A stretch of DNA of 64,000 bases from Chaetoderma sp. LZ-2023a. Lineage: Eukaryota; Mollusca; Caudofoveata; Chaetodermatida; Chaetodermatidae. Below the pieces are notes generated by a model. It did not search any database, was not told the DNA's origin, and worked only from the letters and a program-made list of their open reading frames with translations. The position numbers were made by a program, and so were the translations under genes. Shown here one piece after another: positions 34,120 to 46,579 of the stretch (its first letter is position 1; each line of letters opens with the position of its first letter). The DNA is taken from positions 190,112,630 to 190,176,629 of the forward strand of contig CM067369.1 in NCBI GenBank assembly GCA_034401795.1, read 5' to 3'.

Positions 34120-36405
34120 TACTTTGAAAGTTTGTGTATGTTAATTCAGATTTCAAATTTCAAATCAATTCCAACACTCGTAAAAAGTATGTCAGGGTGT
34201 TTGTGGGACGGGGCCGGGGAGCTGGTATAGAAATGGATCTCCACCCGCATCTCGTTCGTGTTGCGATCGATCGATACCTGGAGTGAGTTCAGGAAGGTGA
34301 ATGTTCGGCGAACGTTCGCATTCTTAGTGGGACAGTGTTCAGCAATGTGTCATCTACAGTACTAAATTGAAGTATATAGTGAGCATACAACACATTTGTG
34401 AACACTGTTACATAATGGAAAACGTTTTCGCGCTCCTGAACGCACTGCTAAACTACCTGACTTTCAATTTGACTGGGTGCTTTTGCTGCCTATGGCAGAA
34501 TGTTTATCAAACAGTAAAGACATACAACGTGTCGGACTATTAAGCGTTCAAGAAGAACTTAATCGAGTCATTCATGCTGTAATTGATTATGACATCGTTC
34601 TTATGCGTCACTTAGTTGTTTATGACGTCATATGCTGTATGGATAAACTGCAAAGGGCCGTTGGTGGGCATGGCTAGAAATTGACCCCTACATTCATTGT
34701 ATGCAGTATATGGCGTTTGGAATCGATAATGAATCATCATCTTTTGACTACAAAACAGGTGCCATTCATAGACAGGTTTAACCTTTTAACCCATGCGGCA
34801 ACATGTTGCAGTCAAATTAGTGTCAAAACTATTCAACACTTTCCCAGCATTCCTGTACTAATACTGATACTCTGGTGTTTCATGTGCTATTGGGTGTACT
34901 CTGCCCGCTGCTGTAGACCATAGATCATTAGTTGTTAATAACCATCTGCCTAATTTCCAGAGGTTGTAGCAATTACAACTCTAGCCACGCACCTGCCTAG
35001 GAATAATTAGTCACATCACACAGACAGTTCGTTAATGATGTTCTGTCAAATCAGTTATCATTCATACTCTTTCTAGTCACAATGCATCGTCGTCATTAAT
35101 GCCACACTGGTTGCTTTGTCAACAGATCTTGGAATACGACCCGACCCGCGTTTCGATGTTAATTATCCGTTTCCTTAATAATGTATCCGTCCGCTGACCA
35201 TTAACTGACAATAAAGCGCTTCCCTCTAACGCTGGTATTTATCACATCAAGCATGGCTTCTCAAACTACAGCGATCTTTAATGCTCAGTTGTCACAGTTG
35301 TACATCTGCTCAATCATTTAAGAATAGCTTAGCATTGGGTTGTTACTGAATATTCAGTACTTTCATTCAGTCGTATTATTTTCCTGATATTGTGAATCAT
35401 CTTTCAACGTGTGGAATCAAAGTGTTGGTTATTCCCGGGACCCATCAGTACGAATCACGAAGCCAGCAAAATCTTGATTAAACTTATTCTTGAACGCTGT
35501 CATTGTAAGATTGGTGGCGATAAACGGCCCTTTAATCTAGCTTATCCTGCCAACGATGGACCCAGTCCATGCCTAGATAAGTCAAACCCAAACATTGCTG
35601 CACAAAGCCGAGCCAAGGTTTCCATAAACCAGGAATTTATGAACAATTTCAGCCAGAACTGACACCAGTATTTTAGGCTTATAAAATTCAAGGGATTTTA
35701 GCAATGTTCTCATTATATAACAGACCTCAAATTGACTTGACTCCCTCATCCAGCCATACTAGATACCACACATGGTTCGGGATGCAAGAATAATCCCGTT
35801 CAAAATATTCGTTCAACTTTCAGTGAGAGTTCTTAGCAACATATAAACAGCAACATTCACTCAAATTAGTATCGAAATATTCAATAGTATGTGTGCTTTG
35901 AAATTGTGATATGACGATACCACGGGTCGATATGGTAATAAATATGCTAATGTAATTAGATAACTCACATAATAACGATTCTTGCCTATAAACGACGATA
36001 CAAAATCAATTTTACACGGTAGTAAGTTTAACGCCTAGGGTGTTGACGTTCCAAATTTTCTGAGTTTATGACAATTTGGCCTAAATTTAGTTTTGCCCAC
36101 ATATCGATCTACATCACTAAGGAATTCAGGAAAACAAGATGTATGAAAATGCGACATGTAATACGACTATCAATACGCATTTAATGCGAAAAATTACATT
36201 ACAATGTAGAGCAATTTAATACAATCAACATCGTTCTTCTTTCTTTATGTTTTTAAGTCACCGAGATGCTATATAAATACCAATCAATGTATTACATGCG
36301 ACCACTTACCAGGCAGAAATATCCCTTTCACCCCTCTTATTTCAGATTAATCTTAAAATGGCTAAACCGGCAAAATGGCACCTGCATTCCTCTTGAGCGA
36401 TGCAC
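34120..36405. other. No gene seen; scattered MITE B scraps
   Basis: Fragments of family B sequence near 34,460, 34,800 and 35,860. The short frames at 34,477, 34,681 and 35,411 have no recognisable domain. Confidence 0.4.
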
Positions 36406-36409
36406 ATTT

Positions 36410-36505
36410 GTAGGTCAAGAGAAGACAATTTTTGAAAATTTATCACTGGATGGCCAGTCATTCCAGTGCTGGAATTTCAAAAATAGTCTTCTCTTGACCT
36501 GCACA
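36410..36505. mobile_element. Hairpin MITE family A
   Basis: TAGGTCAAGAGAAGACAATT mirrors AATAGTCTTCTCTTGACCT around a shortened GGCCAGTCATTCCAG core. Confidence 0.65.
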
Positions 36506-36699
36506 TGTACACTGTCAAAGCAAAGAGTGGGATTTGCTCAAACATTAACCATTTAATGATCAAGCTGAACAAAACGTGTGGCAACAGAAAGTTATTTTAA
36601 TAAATTTCTGTGGCAAATTTACACACATTGTCTTCGCTAAATGGACATCTACTGAGTGAGAATTGCAATTTTCTTTGCGAGCTTAAAGGGTTAATTGAT

Positions 36700-37038
36700 A
36701 TGGATAACGTTTTGAGCGCTTTGCGGGGCTGTTGGCCACTCATGACGTCATGAATGATTCGATTAAGCCAGTCTTTAACGCTTACTAGTCCGACATGTTG
36801 TACGAATTGTATATTTTTGTTACTTAAGAAACATGCTGCTGAATATTTTGAAACTAATTTGATAGGCAGCAACAGCACCCTGTCAAATTAGTTTCAAAAT
36901 ATTCAACGGCTGACCTGTATAGTTTTCTGGAAATTGATAGTCAGGAAGTTCAGAGATCGATCGATCTCAACACGAGTGAGGTGTGGGTGAAGCTTAGATA
37001 GAGATGGGCGGGGCATAGCTAAAACTGGAAATGTCCAT
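36700..37038. mobile_element. MITE family B, long form
   Basis: Palindrome at 36,838-36,907, tail GAGGTGTGGGTGAAGCTTAG, and 3' end AAAACTGGAAATGTCCATT. The 5' end is unclear. TGACGTCA lies near 36,745. Confidence 0.65.
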
Positions 37039-37039
37039 T

Positions 37040-37540
37040 ACTTCAGCCTTTTGAAAAGTTGCAATCAGAAAGCTAGTGCTATCCGAAAATCAGAGCGGAT
37101 TTTCCTATTTGCTCAATTCCGTTTGAATTGAAATGATTTAATTATTGGGACATAACCATCAAATGGCACTAGTGTGACATGTCTAAACCAAACTAATCTG
37201 CCTATGGTTTCCAGATAACTGCATAATAGCTATGGCATAAATATATATTTATGACATTATTCTTGTGTAATATTTATTCGGGGTAATTTTATAAAGTTCC
37301 AGTGGAAGTATATAATAAATTGAGCTTAGTATGCAACGACCGTTATCGTCTACTCAAATTCGACCTCTTTTTAATAGTGATGGATGAATATGGAAACTAT
37401 GTAATATTATTCGAATGACTTTTGTCCAATATTTGTGAATATGTATCAGAATAAGAATACGAATATTTATTCCATTTACGCATTTTGTCTCATTTTCCTC
37501 AATTTAGTTTACCGTCTTACTGGTCAAAGTCCAAACAATC
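37040..37540. other. No gene seen
   Basis: AT-rich, with GAATAT-type repeats at 37,375-37,470 similar in style to 85-170. Confidence 0.35.
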
Positions 37541-38900
37541 TAGGGCTATGCTCATATCATCTTGCTCTGCTGTTATAAGATTAGGGATTCGGCATACCAG
37601 CACGCTTAATCACCTCGCAGACAATGTATTTTGGAGTTAAAATGGATACTAACGCTATGTGATCTGGACCTAAAAGGATGCGCGATAGCGAGCTTGGGGC
37701 CGTTGAAGTTCTCAGGCAGAAGAAGAAAGTCTATGACATGACTGATCATGCAAGGTATTAACTATATTCTCTATGCATCATTTGTCAAGAATGATCTACT
37801 AATGGTATAAGGGATTCACCATAAACTGGGAAATAGATGCATATTACAATTACTATTACCCATGAGAAAGTATTGAATAGACTTATAAAATTAAAAATCA
37901 AAAAAGGATGTACACACTTCTACAAATCAACAAACTCATTCACGACGAGGTTGTACTGAGCATTCGATCAAATGGAATGTGTGCATGGTCTGCCAAAGCT
38001 CTTGCAATGACAGCATGCATAAAGTGTGAACGATGGAAATGACCAGAAAGATAAGAGCTATGGCATAATCTGATGTGATCATGCGCGTAAAACTGGCAAA
38101 TGTGTATGCACTAGTGGCAGCTGAAAGTAATTATCAATTGAAATGCTGGGTACAGTTTGAACACAGAGTTAGAAACATTGATCTGAATGTGGAAGTGGAC
38201 AGAAAATGGGCAAATACATGTATAGGATATGTATTACCATACTTGTAGGACTGAAACATGGCACTGGTGATGTTTGGGGCCACCGTCCAAATATAGTAAC
38301 ATCTATCAATAGGAAAATTCCCCCACCCCTCAAAGATATATCTCACAGAGAAAACCTTAAATAATGGCATAAAGAGACGTATTGGACCAAACGCCAGTTT
38401 TGCTCATCAGCTAAATCAGATGTTGTCTCAATTAATTTATCCCAGTGACAAATATACGGCCAGAGATCGATTCTGCGTAATATGGGCTGGGCTGTCACAT
38501 GTCTTGACACCAAGCTATTGCATGGCTTCAAAACAGAGAGAAAAGAAGCAATTGCTACACACAAAAATACCATCCCATCGAGGATGAAACATAATGAAGA
38601 AGCGGTGACAACTGATCTCCAAAAAGTGGCAGCCCCTGATGGCATAACAGAAGGCATGTTAGACAATTGTCACGGAGCAACTGAGGTGTAGCAACTGAGG
38701 TAGAGCAGGGAGCACAGATGATCCCCGCATAGAGTCTTCAACATACATTATTGACGAAGAGGGTAGTCCACAACCAATATCAACTACAACAAAGGATATC
38801 GCTTCTAAGGATATTGAGAAAGATTCGCTAACAGCAAAGGAGATGGGAAAGGAATTGGACTGTGTCTATGATAATCGATGACTTGTTAAGACGTCTGGAC
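37540..38900 (+). pseudogene. Possible very decayed remnant of the Cys/His-rich family
   Basis: Short conserved-looking stretches such as TERKEAIATHKNTIPSRMKHNEEAV (38,533-38,610, shown in part) and NGMCAWSAKALAM (about 37,970) faintly recall the middle of that family. Many breaks. Assignment is weak. Confidence 0.2.
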
Positions 38901-39214
38901 CATTTACCCCTCTCTTATCGCCCCTCTAACAAACATGTGCTGCCACTATCGCCCGCCTATCAGGAGTAGGGACAAAACGTGCTCTATTGAATGTAATATT
39001 GATGGGTGGGATATTTATGGCACTCTGTATCCAACCATTGCTTATGTTCTTTGGATCGGCAATCATTACTGAAGATGCAAATATGGCCGGTGACGATAGG
39101 ATGTATAAAATTAACATTTCTTCTTCAATGTCATTAACGACTTCAATGTTTAAGTACTCCACTGCTCTGATGATAAACATGAAGATCCAGTTTGCGGTCA
39201 TGGATTCGATCTGT

Positions 39215-39400
39215 CACACAAATATCTGATATCATAATCAAAATGACGTCACTAAAATCGGAAAGTCTGTCACGAAAGACTATAAATCGTATGGGTTTTA
39301 TGAGTTTACACTTTAATAAACATTTTGTTGCATATTTTCAAACTAATTTGACAAAAAGGTGCTGCTACCATGTGCAGCAACGTCCCCATAGTCAACCTAC
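39215..39400. mobile_element. MITE sub-family B2
   Basis: TCTGATATCATAATCAAAATGACGTCAC, in part, then GTCTGTCACGAAAGAC, then the palindrome half GCATATTTTCAAACTAATTTGAC. Confidence 0.5.
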
Positions 39401-39524
39401 CATTATAGTTACCACCCAATTGGGATTCTGGGACTGCAGGGTTTGAGTGCTAAATTTATTCCAACAAGCAGACAAAGCCCCACACATTTAACTAGAAATG
39501 TGTGGGGCAGAAATAGATCCCTAT

Positions 39525-39632
39525 AATTGACTTACTGAATATTTTGAAAACAATGTGACTGGAAGTTGTTGGTGGGTTAGCCACCAACCTCTTTCAGTCA
39601 AATGGTTTTCAAAATATTTAGGAGGTTCAGAC
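39525..39632. mobile_element. MITE family B hairpin variant
   Basis: TTACTGAATATTTTGAAAAC mirrors GTTTTCAAAATATTTA around a GGTGGGTTAGCCACC core, which differs from the usual GCTGCC core. Confidence 0.6.
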
Positions 39633-39764
39633 ATATAACAATTTGAAAATGTTGTCTTCAAAACTCCGCAGGCAGACGGTCAGTATCACCAGGAAATGGA
39701 TTCTAAATATATACGATATTGTATTGCATGATACTCACACTTGGAAAATGAGAGCTTAGTTCTT

Positions 39765-39870
39765 ATACCGAAGGTTACTGGGCAGTTACGGGGCCAATAC
39801 GGTGCAAATACGACTCAACATTGACCCAGTACAGACTTAGTAAGTTGAGTTATCAGGGGATCATAAACCA
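39765..39870. repeat. Inverted repeat family C
   Basis: GGTTACTGGGCAGTTACGGG...GGGCCAATACGG faces TTGACCCAGTACAGACTTAG; diverged. Confidence 0.4.
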
Positions 39871-40033
39871 TCGCCATCTTGCTTCACCCAAATGCAGACA
39901 AATGACATTGCTAGAGGGACTCAGACAATATTAACTGCCGTGGGGCCATTTGTCGATATAATTCGTTCGCGTACTATGTGCCTTCAATATCTAATATTGC
40001 TTAACCATTTGAACCCTGACTGCTCAGAATACC

Positions 40034-40399
40034 AATGGACCTTTCCAGTTTATCCATCTATTATATGACGTCATAATCAACTATGTGATGTGTGGTATGA
40101 CGTCGTGGATCAATGACGGCATGGATGACTTAGCTAGGTTCGTCAAGAACGCATACTTGGTGACGGACTAAGCGTTGTTGCACGAGTTATATGTCTCTAC
40201 TATTTAATAAACATGTTTTTGATAGACAGCAACAGCACCCAGTCAAATTAATTTCAAAATATTCAACAACTTCCCTGTATAGTTTTCTGGAAATTGATGG
40301 TCAGCGAGTTCAGGGATCAATCGGACCGAGCACGAGCGAGGTGTGGGTGGAGCTTAGCTAGAGATGGGCGAGACATAGCTAAAACTGGAAAGGTCAATT
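40034..40399. mobile_element. MITE family B, complete copy with TIRs
   Basis: AATGGACCTTTCCAGTTT at the left end is the inverse of AAAACTGGAAAGGTCAATT at the right end, giving a ~366-bp element. It has TGACGTCA near 40,067, an incomplete internal palindrome and the GAGGTGTGGGTGGAGCTTAG tail. This copy defines the family's ends. Confidence 0.75.
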
Positions 40400-40641
40400 C
40401 CACGGTGACGGTACGGGCAAACTGTTGCATATTTTGAAACTAATTTAACTGGAACATGTGACAACTGCAACAACAACAACAGAATAATGATTAAATAGTA
40501 AATGACTTTGGTGTTCTGGCTTTGCTGGCTTAAAATGTAAATATTTGGCCATCAGCTGTGTAATAAGTATATTTATCACATATCGGACTGAGTTCTCGGC
40601 TTTTGTCTTATTTTCGTATTCTAGATCAAATTGACAAACGA

Positions 40642-40735
40642 CCCTGGTTACGCAGCTTACTGGGCCCCTACAGAGCCAATACTGAGCTAATACGGCCCAG
40701 TATTGGCCAAGTACCCGCCAAGTAACCTGTGTTAT
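40642..40735. repeat. Inverted repeat family C
   Basis: GGTTACGCAGCTTACTGGGC faces GGCCCAGTATTGGCCAAGTA and GCCAAGTAACC. Confidence 0.5.
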
Positions 40736-40739
40736 CATA

Positions 40740-41850
40740 TGATGAAATGCAATGACAATGTTAAAACCATCTTTATTAAGCCAGAAAGGGCAATTTGTAT
40801 GATAATTCCGAGCAGCTTGGCAACACGCACACATATATAGCTCGGTAGCGGAGACGTTCTGTGGCGTGAGAGCTAAATGGCCATGGTGCAAATAAATACC
40901 ACGTATTGCCGTCTAGAGCTTTGGAACGCAGAGCTCGGAATTGTTTTCAAGTTAATTGCGACCATCTAGTATGGGTTCGTGAGCCGCGAGACGGGACCGG
41001 GGGAGCGGGTTTCTTTTTTGCGCCAGACACATTACATCATGATATTATGTGTCTGGAGATGACACCATGCTCTCAATTCAATAAATCCCAACGAATTGCT
41101 GAAATGGCGGTCAAGCCGTAGAAGTATATCTATTAAGAGCAGCGTTCTTTTGATTGAAGGAATGTGATACATAATATGTGCATGCGTTGGAATATATATC
41201 TATATTTTCTTGCTTAGGCCGCATAACTCTCGTAGAAATACGATGCCAAATGGCAGTAGCCCGACGAGCAAAAATAGCAGGACTATAAGTTTTATATTTT
41301 ATATTTCTCTACATGCCCTTCACATCTGTTCAGTGGGCGTTGACAGTCAATATGGAACCTGGTCAAGCAATCTTGCTGAACCATCATTGGTGGTCTATTA
41401 GAAGGTTAATTCTCCTATGAGAGGGGTTTCAGGAGACTTCCACCGCACCAATGCCCCCACAGGGAGAAAATGTTTTAAATTATATGCTATGAGAAGCCAT
41501 TTCCTGCATTTTGGGTGATAAAAGAGCAACATTAGTTTGCTGTTGATTATACCGATCGTAATTTTACGTGCACTTAATATAATTTTAAACATTTTAAGAA
41601 GGCTATTCCTCCCATTTGACCACCACAGTGAATCTTCCCATGTACTGTCATGTATAATGTAACGATGGCGCTCGAATGAAATTTGGGTTAGTGGATTGGC
41701 ACATTGGGGTGCGCCAGGGAATGGGGGTGTTGCCCTCCCGCGAATGTGGGGGTGTCCGGGCGTTCTCTCCCTGAAAATTTTGAAATCTGGATGCCCTCAG
41801 CTGGCTTCTCCTACATTTTTGGAGGTGAATATGAACTAAATCACATGCAG
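40740..41850. other. No gene seen; one short hairpin
   Basis: CCAGACACAT...ATGTGTCTGG hairpin at about 41,023-41,057. A 148-codon minus-strand frame at 40,445-40,891 overlaps MITE C and shows no domain. Confidence 0.4.
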
Positions 41851-41854
41851 ATGC

Positions 41855-41935
41855 CATTTTCTAGACCACGGGAAGACTATTTTTGAGGATTTACAACTGG
41901 AATTACTGGAGCTGTTATCGAAGAAGACTAAATAT
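41855..41935. mobile_element. Decayed hairpin MITE family A
   Basis: GGGAAGACTATTTTTGAGG, then ACAACTGGAATTACTGG; the right arm is largely lost (GAAGAAGAC). Confidence 0.4.
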
Positions 41936-42519
41936 TGGGGGTGAGGATATGAGGTCATGACTGTGGGGATGTGACCCCTGCAACCCTCGCTTCTGGTAAG
42001 ATACTTGGTTCTGAAATAGTGAAATTATGAAGGCATGTGGCAAGAACTATGAAGGATTTGGAAAAATAGAAATGTTTGGTCCTAGGCAGACCCCCGTGTC
42101 CCGAGGGAGTGATGCCCACCCACCCTCACCCACCTCACTATTCTGACCCCACTCTCCTCCGCACTGAATATGGCAGATATGATAATTATTAATTGTTTGC
42201 ATATACACCTTAAGACATATCTAAAATGGAACTTATAGCCATTGTAGACAGATTTGTATTTGTGTCAAATGTGCAAACAAAAGAATTTTAGGAATAACTA
42301 AGAATTTCACAATTAAGTATCCCAGCTTATATATATGTTACTCACGTCGTGGTTAGTAAGAATAGCTGACTTAGTTTCTTAGAAGTTGTGGTAAAAGTTA
42401 CCTTTATACTTATGTACTCCATATTTACATTTTCCATGATCATGGCTCACGGGGGCTGTTCTACCACCCAAAACACCCCCTTAGTTACGCCCATTGGAGG
42501 GCATAGTCAAATAAACGTG

Positions 42520-42855
42520 TTAGCTGACGTCATAATCAAAATGATGTAGCTCCGTCACGAAAACCGAAAGCTTTGTCACGAAATTGTATGGATTGCATAT
42601 CTATTGATGAATTTAGAATTTAACAAAATTTCTGTTGAATATTTTGAAACTAATTTAATTGGCAGATGCTGCTGCAACAGTTCTCATTCAAATTAGTTTT
42701 ACAATATTCAACAGCTTACTTGTATAACCTAGCTACCTTGAAATTTAGATTTTGGAAATTCAGGTTTCAAAGTTTCAAACCGATTCTAACAGGCGTGAAA
42801 CGTAGGCGGAGCGTAGGTATAAATGGGCGTGGCTTAAGTAGAAATGGATTCCTCG
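42520..42855. mobile_element. MITE sub-family B2
   Basis: TGACGTCATAATCAAAATGA, GTAGCTCCGTCACGAAAAC, then the palindrome TTGAATATTTTGAAACTAAT...ATTAGTTTTACAATATTCAA and the tail GGGCGTGGCTTAAGTAGAAA. Confidence 0.65.
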
Positions 42856-42895
42856 ATGACCCTTGTATTGCAGTTTAACAGGATCGTCGAACTGT

Positions 42896-42976
42896 AATCT
42901 ACTGTAGATGTATCAGTGCCAAATCTACTGTAGATGTATATCAGTGTCAAATCTACTGCCGATATATCAGTGCCAA
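42896..42976. repeat. ~27-bp tandem repeat, three units
   Basis: AATCTACTGTAGATGTATCA-type unit starting near 42,896, 42,922 and 42,950. Confidence 0.7.
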
Positions 42977-43104
42977 CGTTAAAATTTGGGTAGCATTATG
43001 TAGACTGCTGTTCCGCGTATAACCGTTCAATGGCGAATATTCCTTCAACACTTCCATGACGAAGTTGGCCCAAACCGACCATTTTAGTGGTTTTGACGAA
43101 TGTT

Positions 43105-43190
43105 TATTTGCATGCTAAGAGAAAATATTTTTGGAAATTTACAACTGGAATAACTGGCTCAATTATAGAGCCAGTCATTTCAATGGGCAT
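43105..43190. mobile_element. Hairpin MITE family A, partial
   Basis: AGAGAAAATATTTTTGGAAA, core TGGCTCAATTATAGAGCCA; the right outer arm is missing. Confidence 0.5.
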
Positions 43191-43959
43191 TGTATAAGCC
43201 AACATTTTGATGATCTTGACCAAATTTAACCATTAAGCGGAAAATATTCTATTGTTCTGTATTCCATTGAAAAGCGTCATCCTGTCGCATAAAAAATATC
43301 TGCGATCCATGAAAGCGCTTCTACATGTGATGTTTAGAAACGGAACGATTATTTATTGCAGGTAGCGGGTAAACTCCCGTGTAACTATGGCTACAGCGTC
43401 AAGCCTCGCTCTTCTGACTCTGGCGATAAGGATGATAAACACGACAGCCATTAACAGAGGATAATCAAGCCCATTCGTTCACATAATGCTACCCAAGGCT
43501 GAACACGTGTACTTTTATCGGTCTGCGATCGAACCTGTTGGACCGTATAAACGAGACAGAATGATTGCAGTTAAAGCTGCCAAAAGCTGCTGCTAGAGTG
43601 ACATGAAAAGATAGTTAGTAAAGACACTTTGGTCACGAAAGACTTGATCACTAAAGACTGCTAGTCAGTAGTCACTAAATACAGTTGGTCACTAAATAGA
43701 CGTCATTAGCTATGGTATGTAGCTTCTGGGTTCGAATGAAAACTGTTCATTACCGTTATAAACCTTAAAGAGCAGAACTGATAAATTATTGTTGAAATAG
43801 TCTTATTCTGTTGAACATTTTGAAACATTGCATTATCTACAGAAAATATATAAAGATCTATGAAGCCCCAGGATATTGTTTGTGCGAAAACTGTGATAAA
43901 TTAGTCATTTCATGGCTAAGTCGGCCAAAACTGGCCTCTGCAGTGGTCTTGAGGAATGC

Positions 43960-44080
43960 CCATTTTCAGGTCAAGAGAAGACTACTTTTTGAAATATACT
44001 ACTGGAATGTTTGGCTCGGTAAGCTAGCCAGTCATTCCATTGGTAAATTGTCAAAAATAGTCTTCTAGAGGCCTGTAAAT
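43960..44080. mobile_element. Hairpin MITE family A
   Basis: CAGGTCAAGAGAAGACTACT mirrors AATAGTCTTCTAGAGGCCTG; core GGCTCGGTAAGCTAGCC. Confidence 0.65.
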
Positions 44081-44084
44081 TGCT

Positions 44085-44584
44085 ATTCAAAAGGCAAATA
44101 TTCTGATTTTCCTGACGAAATTTAGTCATTAAAAGCTTAGAGCTTAAAGCTCTCGTGTCCCGTTAAATAAAGACATTTGCACGGGATATGGGATGCCTGT
44201 TCAATTTACCCAGCATGCAATGCTACCCGGCGTGCAATGCTACCAGCATGCACTGCACTGACTCCATAATCGTTGTAACTACTGGACGCCATATTCGTTT
44301 AGTCTATTGTTTGCACAAACCAGGATTTCTCAAACAAAACCAACCTGCCCGTACGTGCAAATGATCTCTGGAAGCGTAAGCATGCGCGTAGGGCGTATTC
44401 ACGGCAGTACATTCGACAGTCTGTATTTCAATACTGTTCAGAGAAATTGTGTCAATGTCCAGGAGAAAATAGGAGAAAGCTTTTATATACATTGATAGTA
44501 ATTTGCGTGAACGTTGTTGCTATCAATGACAGCACCAACATTCAGTCAAATTGCTGTCAAAATAATTACTATGTAATGAAATTA
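44085..44584. other. No gene seen
   Basis: Contains short repeats of CAGCATGCAATGCTACC (44,208-44,250) and a family B scrap near 44,520-44,560. Confidence 0.35.
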
Positions 44585-45455
44585 TTGTATGATGTATGAT
44601 TACTGTATTCTGCGGCTGTAGTAGTAGAAACACCCTACAGATGCAATCAGTCCTTCTTCGCTTTTGCCCACTGTGCCTTGTCCTCAGCCAAAATCCTTAG
44701 CTTCCTCAGGTCAATTCTTGACTTGAGTGCACCTAATCCTGCTGTCTTGAGGTTACCTCGTAGCACGCTTAGCAGATTTATGCAATGGCGTCCTCTCCTG
44801 GCTCTGTATTTGCTGGCTACGAGAAGGGCAAATTCCAAGGCTCTCTGTGCTGGTGTGTCTTCTGGCATCCTTAGCACATGGCCAAACATGGACCATCTTT
44901 GCTGGGCGACTTTTACAGACAGCAGCGACGTATTACACATCTTGTATAGTACATCATTGGAAATTATGCTGTCTGGCCATTGGTGCCCAGTGATGGTGCA
45001 TATATGTTTGCGGTGGCAGGCGTCAGGTTTGTCTAGAGATACCTTTGGAGCTGCCCGGCTGTTACAGTTATACATCATCAAGGATAAACAGGTTGCATTG
45101 TATTAACGTAGTCTTTTTGAAAAGGGCATCTTTGATCTACGAATCCATAGCTTCCATACGGACTGGAAAGCTATGTTCCCCATGATGCAGCATCCAACAA
45201 TGGCAGCAGTACTGCAAAGCAGTGAGCCCAGGATTGTACTTTTCTTCCATGGTTCGCCGCCACGGAGTGGATCGTGATTTTCTTTAGTTTCATGCTTTGG
45301 AGATAGCTATATGTGGGTGAACTCTGTTTTGGATTCATTCATAAAGATATTCTCAATTTTTAGTCTACTTGCAGCTATTGGGAGAGGTTGGCCAAAGGGT
45401 TTCTTTTCCTCATCTATAAGGTCCACATCGTCGGCATATTCCATCTCTAGCGAGT
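44585..45455 (-). mobile_element. LINE copy 3, 5'-truncated, minus strand
   Basis: Same LINE family as copies 1 and 2. Minus-strand frame 44,647-45,081 encodes the C-terminal region (ACHRKHICTITGHQWPDS, QQRWSMFGHVLRMPEDTP, LRKLRILAEDKAQW). RT motif C and the flanking region appear in broken frames to about 45,455, where homology stops. The 3' end is at about 44,585, next to a TACAT-like tail. It lacks the downstream ~290-bp repeats seen after copies 1 and 2, so it is an independent insertion and marks the true 3' end of the element. Confidence 0.85.
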
Positions 45456-46250
45456 AGCATTAGGGGGTCAAAATGATACCACCTCCTTTGTCTAAATGGA
45501 AATCAGGTGGAGGGGCCTCATTTGTCTAAATGGAAATCAGGGTCAGGATCAACTCCCTCAACTGGCCGCCACTCGGCGATCCGTGGCCCCCACCGCCCTC
45601 TCAATCCCTGGGGGCATAGGTTGGTGAGAGGGAGGTAGTATCACACTACTTGAACGCCCATTTAGAGCCAAGGTCGTGATGTCATGCTTCTCGGGTAATG
45701 ACGGGTAAAGAGTAATACTGTCATGAAACAAAAAATAAAAGAAATAAAACATTAAAAATAAAAAAGACTATAAAACTCCTGCGCCACCTCTTCGGGAGAA
45801 CCCCCATTATCGCCGCCCCCCCCCCTCTCTCTCTCTATCTCTGTGGGTTTTTTTCGGTGGTTCTCCAATGCTCCTATGTCATTGTACCCCTACACTAGTG
45901 TGTACTGTTTCGAACTTGGTACCATCTAGCTGAGGTCTTTTGAGAGATTTGAACCCTGTTTTTTTTTATTAGAATTCAGCGTTTTTATCAACTGAGACAA
46001 CTGAGAACCGATAATTAGATTACAAATAATGATACTAATTGTTGTGCAATAATAACAAACGGATCAATAACACACTGGTAACTACACTTGTGCAATAATA
46101 GCAAACAAATCAATAACACACTGGTAACTACAAAATTACAGTCTATAATATATACATTATCTCGAAGTGACATCAAGATCTAGAGGGACTGATAAGCGCA
46201 GCAATACAGCAATGAGAACACATAACGTATCAGCTATAATTACTAATTCG
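45456..46250. other. No gene seen; short tandem duplications
   Basis: TTTGTCTAAATGGAAATCAG twice (45,488 and 45,520). A 46-bp unit with TTGTGCAATAATA twice (46,042 and 46,088). C/CT-rich run at 45,810-45,842. TTAGGGGGTCAAAATGATACC at 45,460 resembles the sequence at 46,532. Confidence 0.5.
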
Positions 46251-46400
46251 TACATGGCCGAGGTAGTTAAGGCGTGAGATCCTTGTTTTGTGTTTATTAG
46301 CAAACTTAAAATCACAGGTTCAAATCTCGCTATTACCATTTGTGGATAACTCAGTCATTTCTTGTCCGATTTCAAAATGGTAAACAGTTTTGAAATTCTC
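46250..46400 (+). mobile_element. tRNA-derived SINE (Ser/Leu-type head)
   Basis: Box A-like TGGCCGAGGTAGTTAAGGCG (46,255-46,274) and box B-like GGTTCAAATCTC (46,318-46,329), about 45 bp apart, as in class II tRNAs. The acceptor stem does not pair and no anticodon loop is convincing, so it is a SINE head and not a tRNA gene. The body after it (GGATAACTCAGTCATTTCTT) also occurs at 17,420. Confidence 0.6.
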
Positions 46401-46579
46401 GCTTCATTCCGGTCCTAATCGGTGCCAAGAACGCCGAGAATGAAGTGATTTCTCGGTACAATATAAGCATACACTCTCTCACAATACTGACACGTGGATC
46501 TGATGCATGCGTATGCGTGCTACACATTAGTAGTGTCGGGGGCAAAAGGATACCACCTCCCTCAACTGGATTTATAGGG

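Noticed and set aside
38926-39229. Two opposite-strand hydrophobic frames as a membrane protein
   Set aside because: Each is a shadow of the other, with no family resemblance or gene context.
46250-46335. tRNA-Ser or tRNA-Leu gene
   Set aside because: A and B boxes are present, but the acceptor stem does not pair and no anticodon arm is convincing; SINE head preferred.
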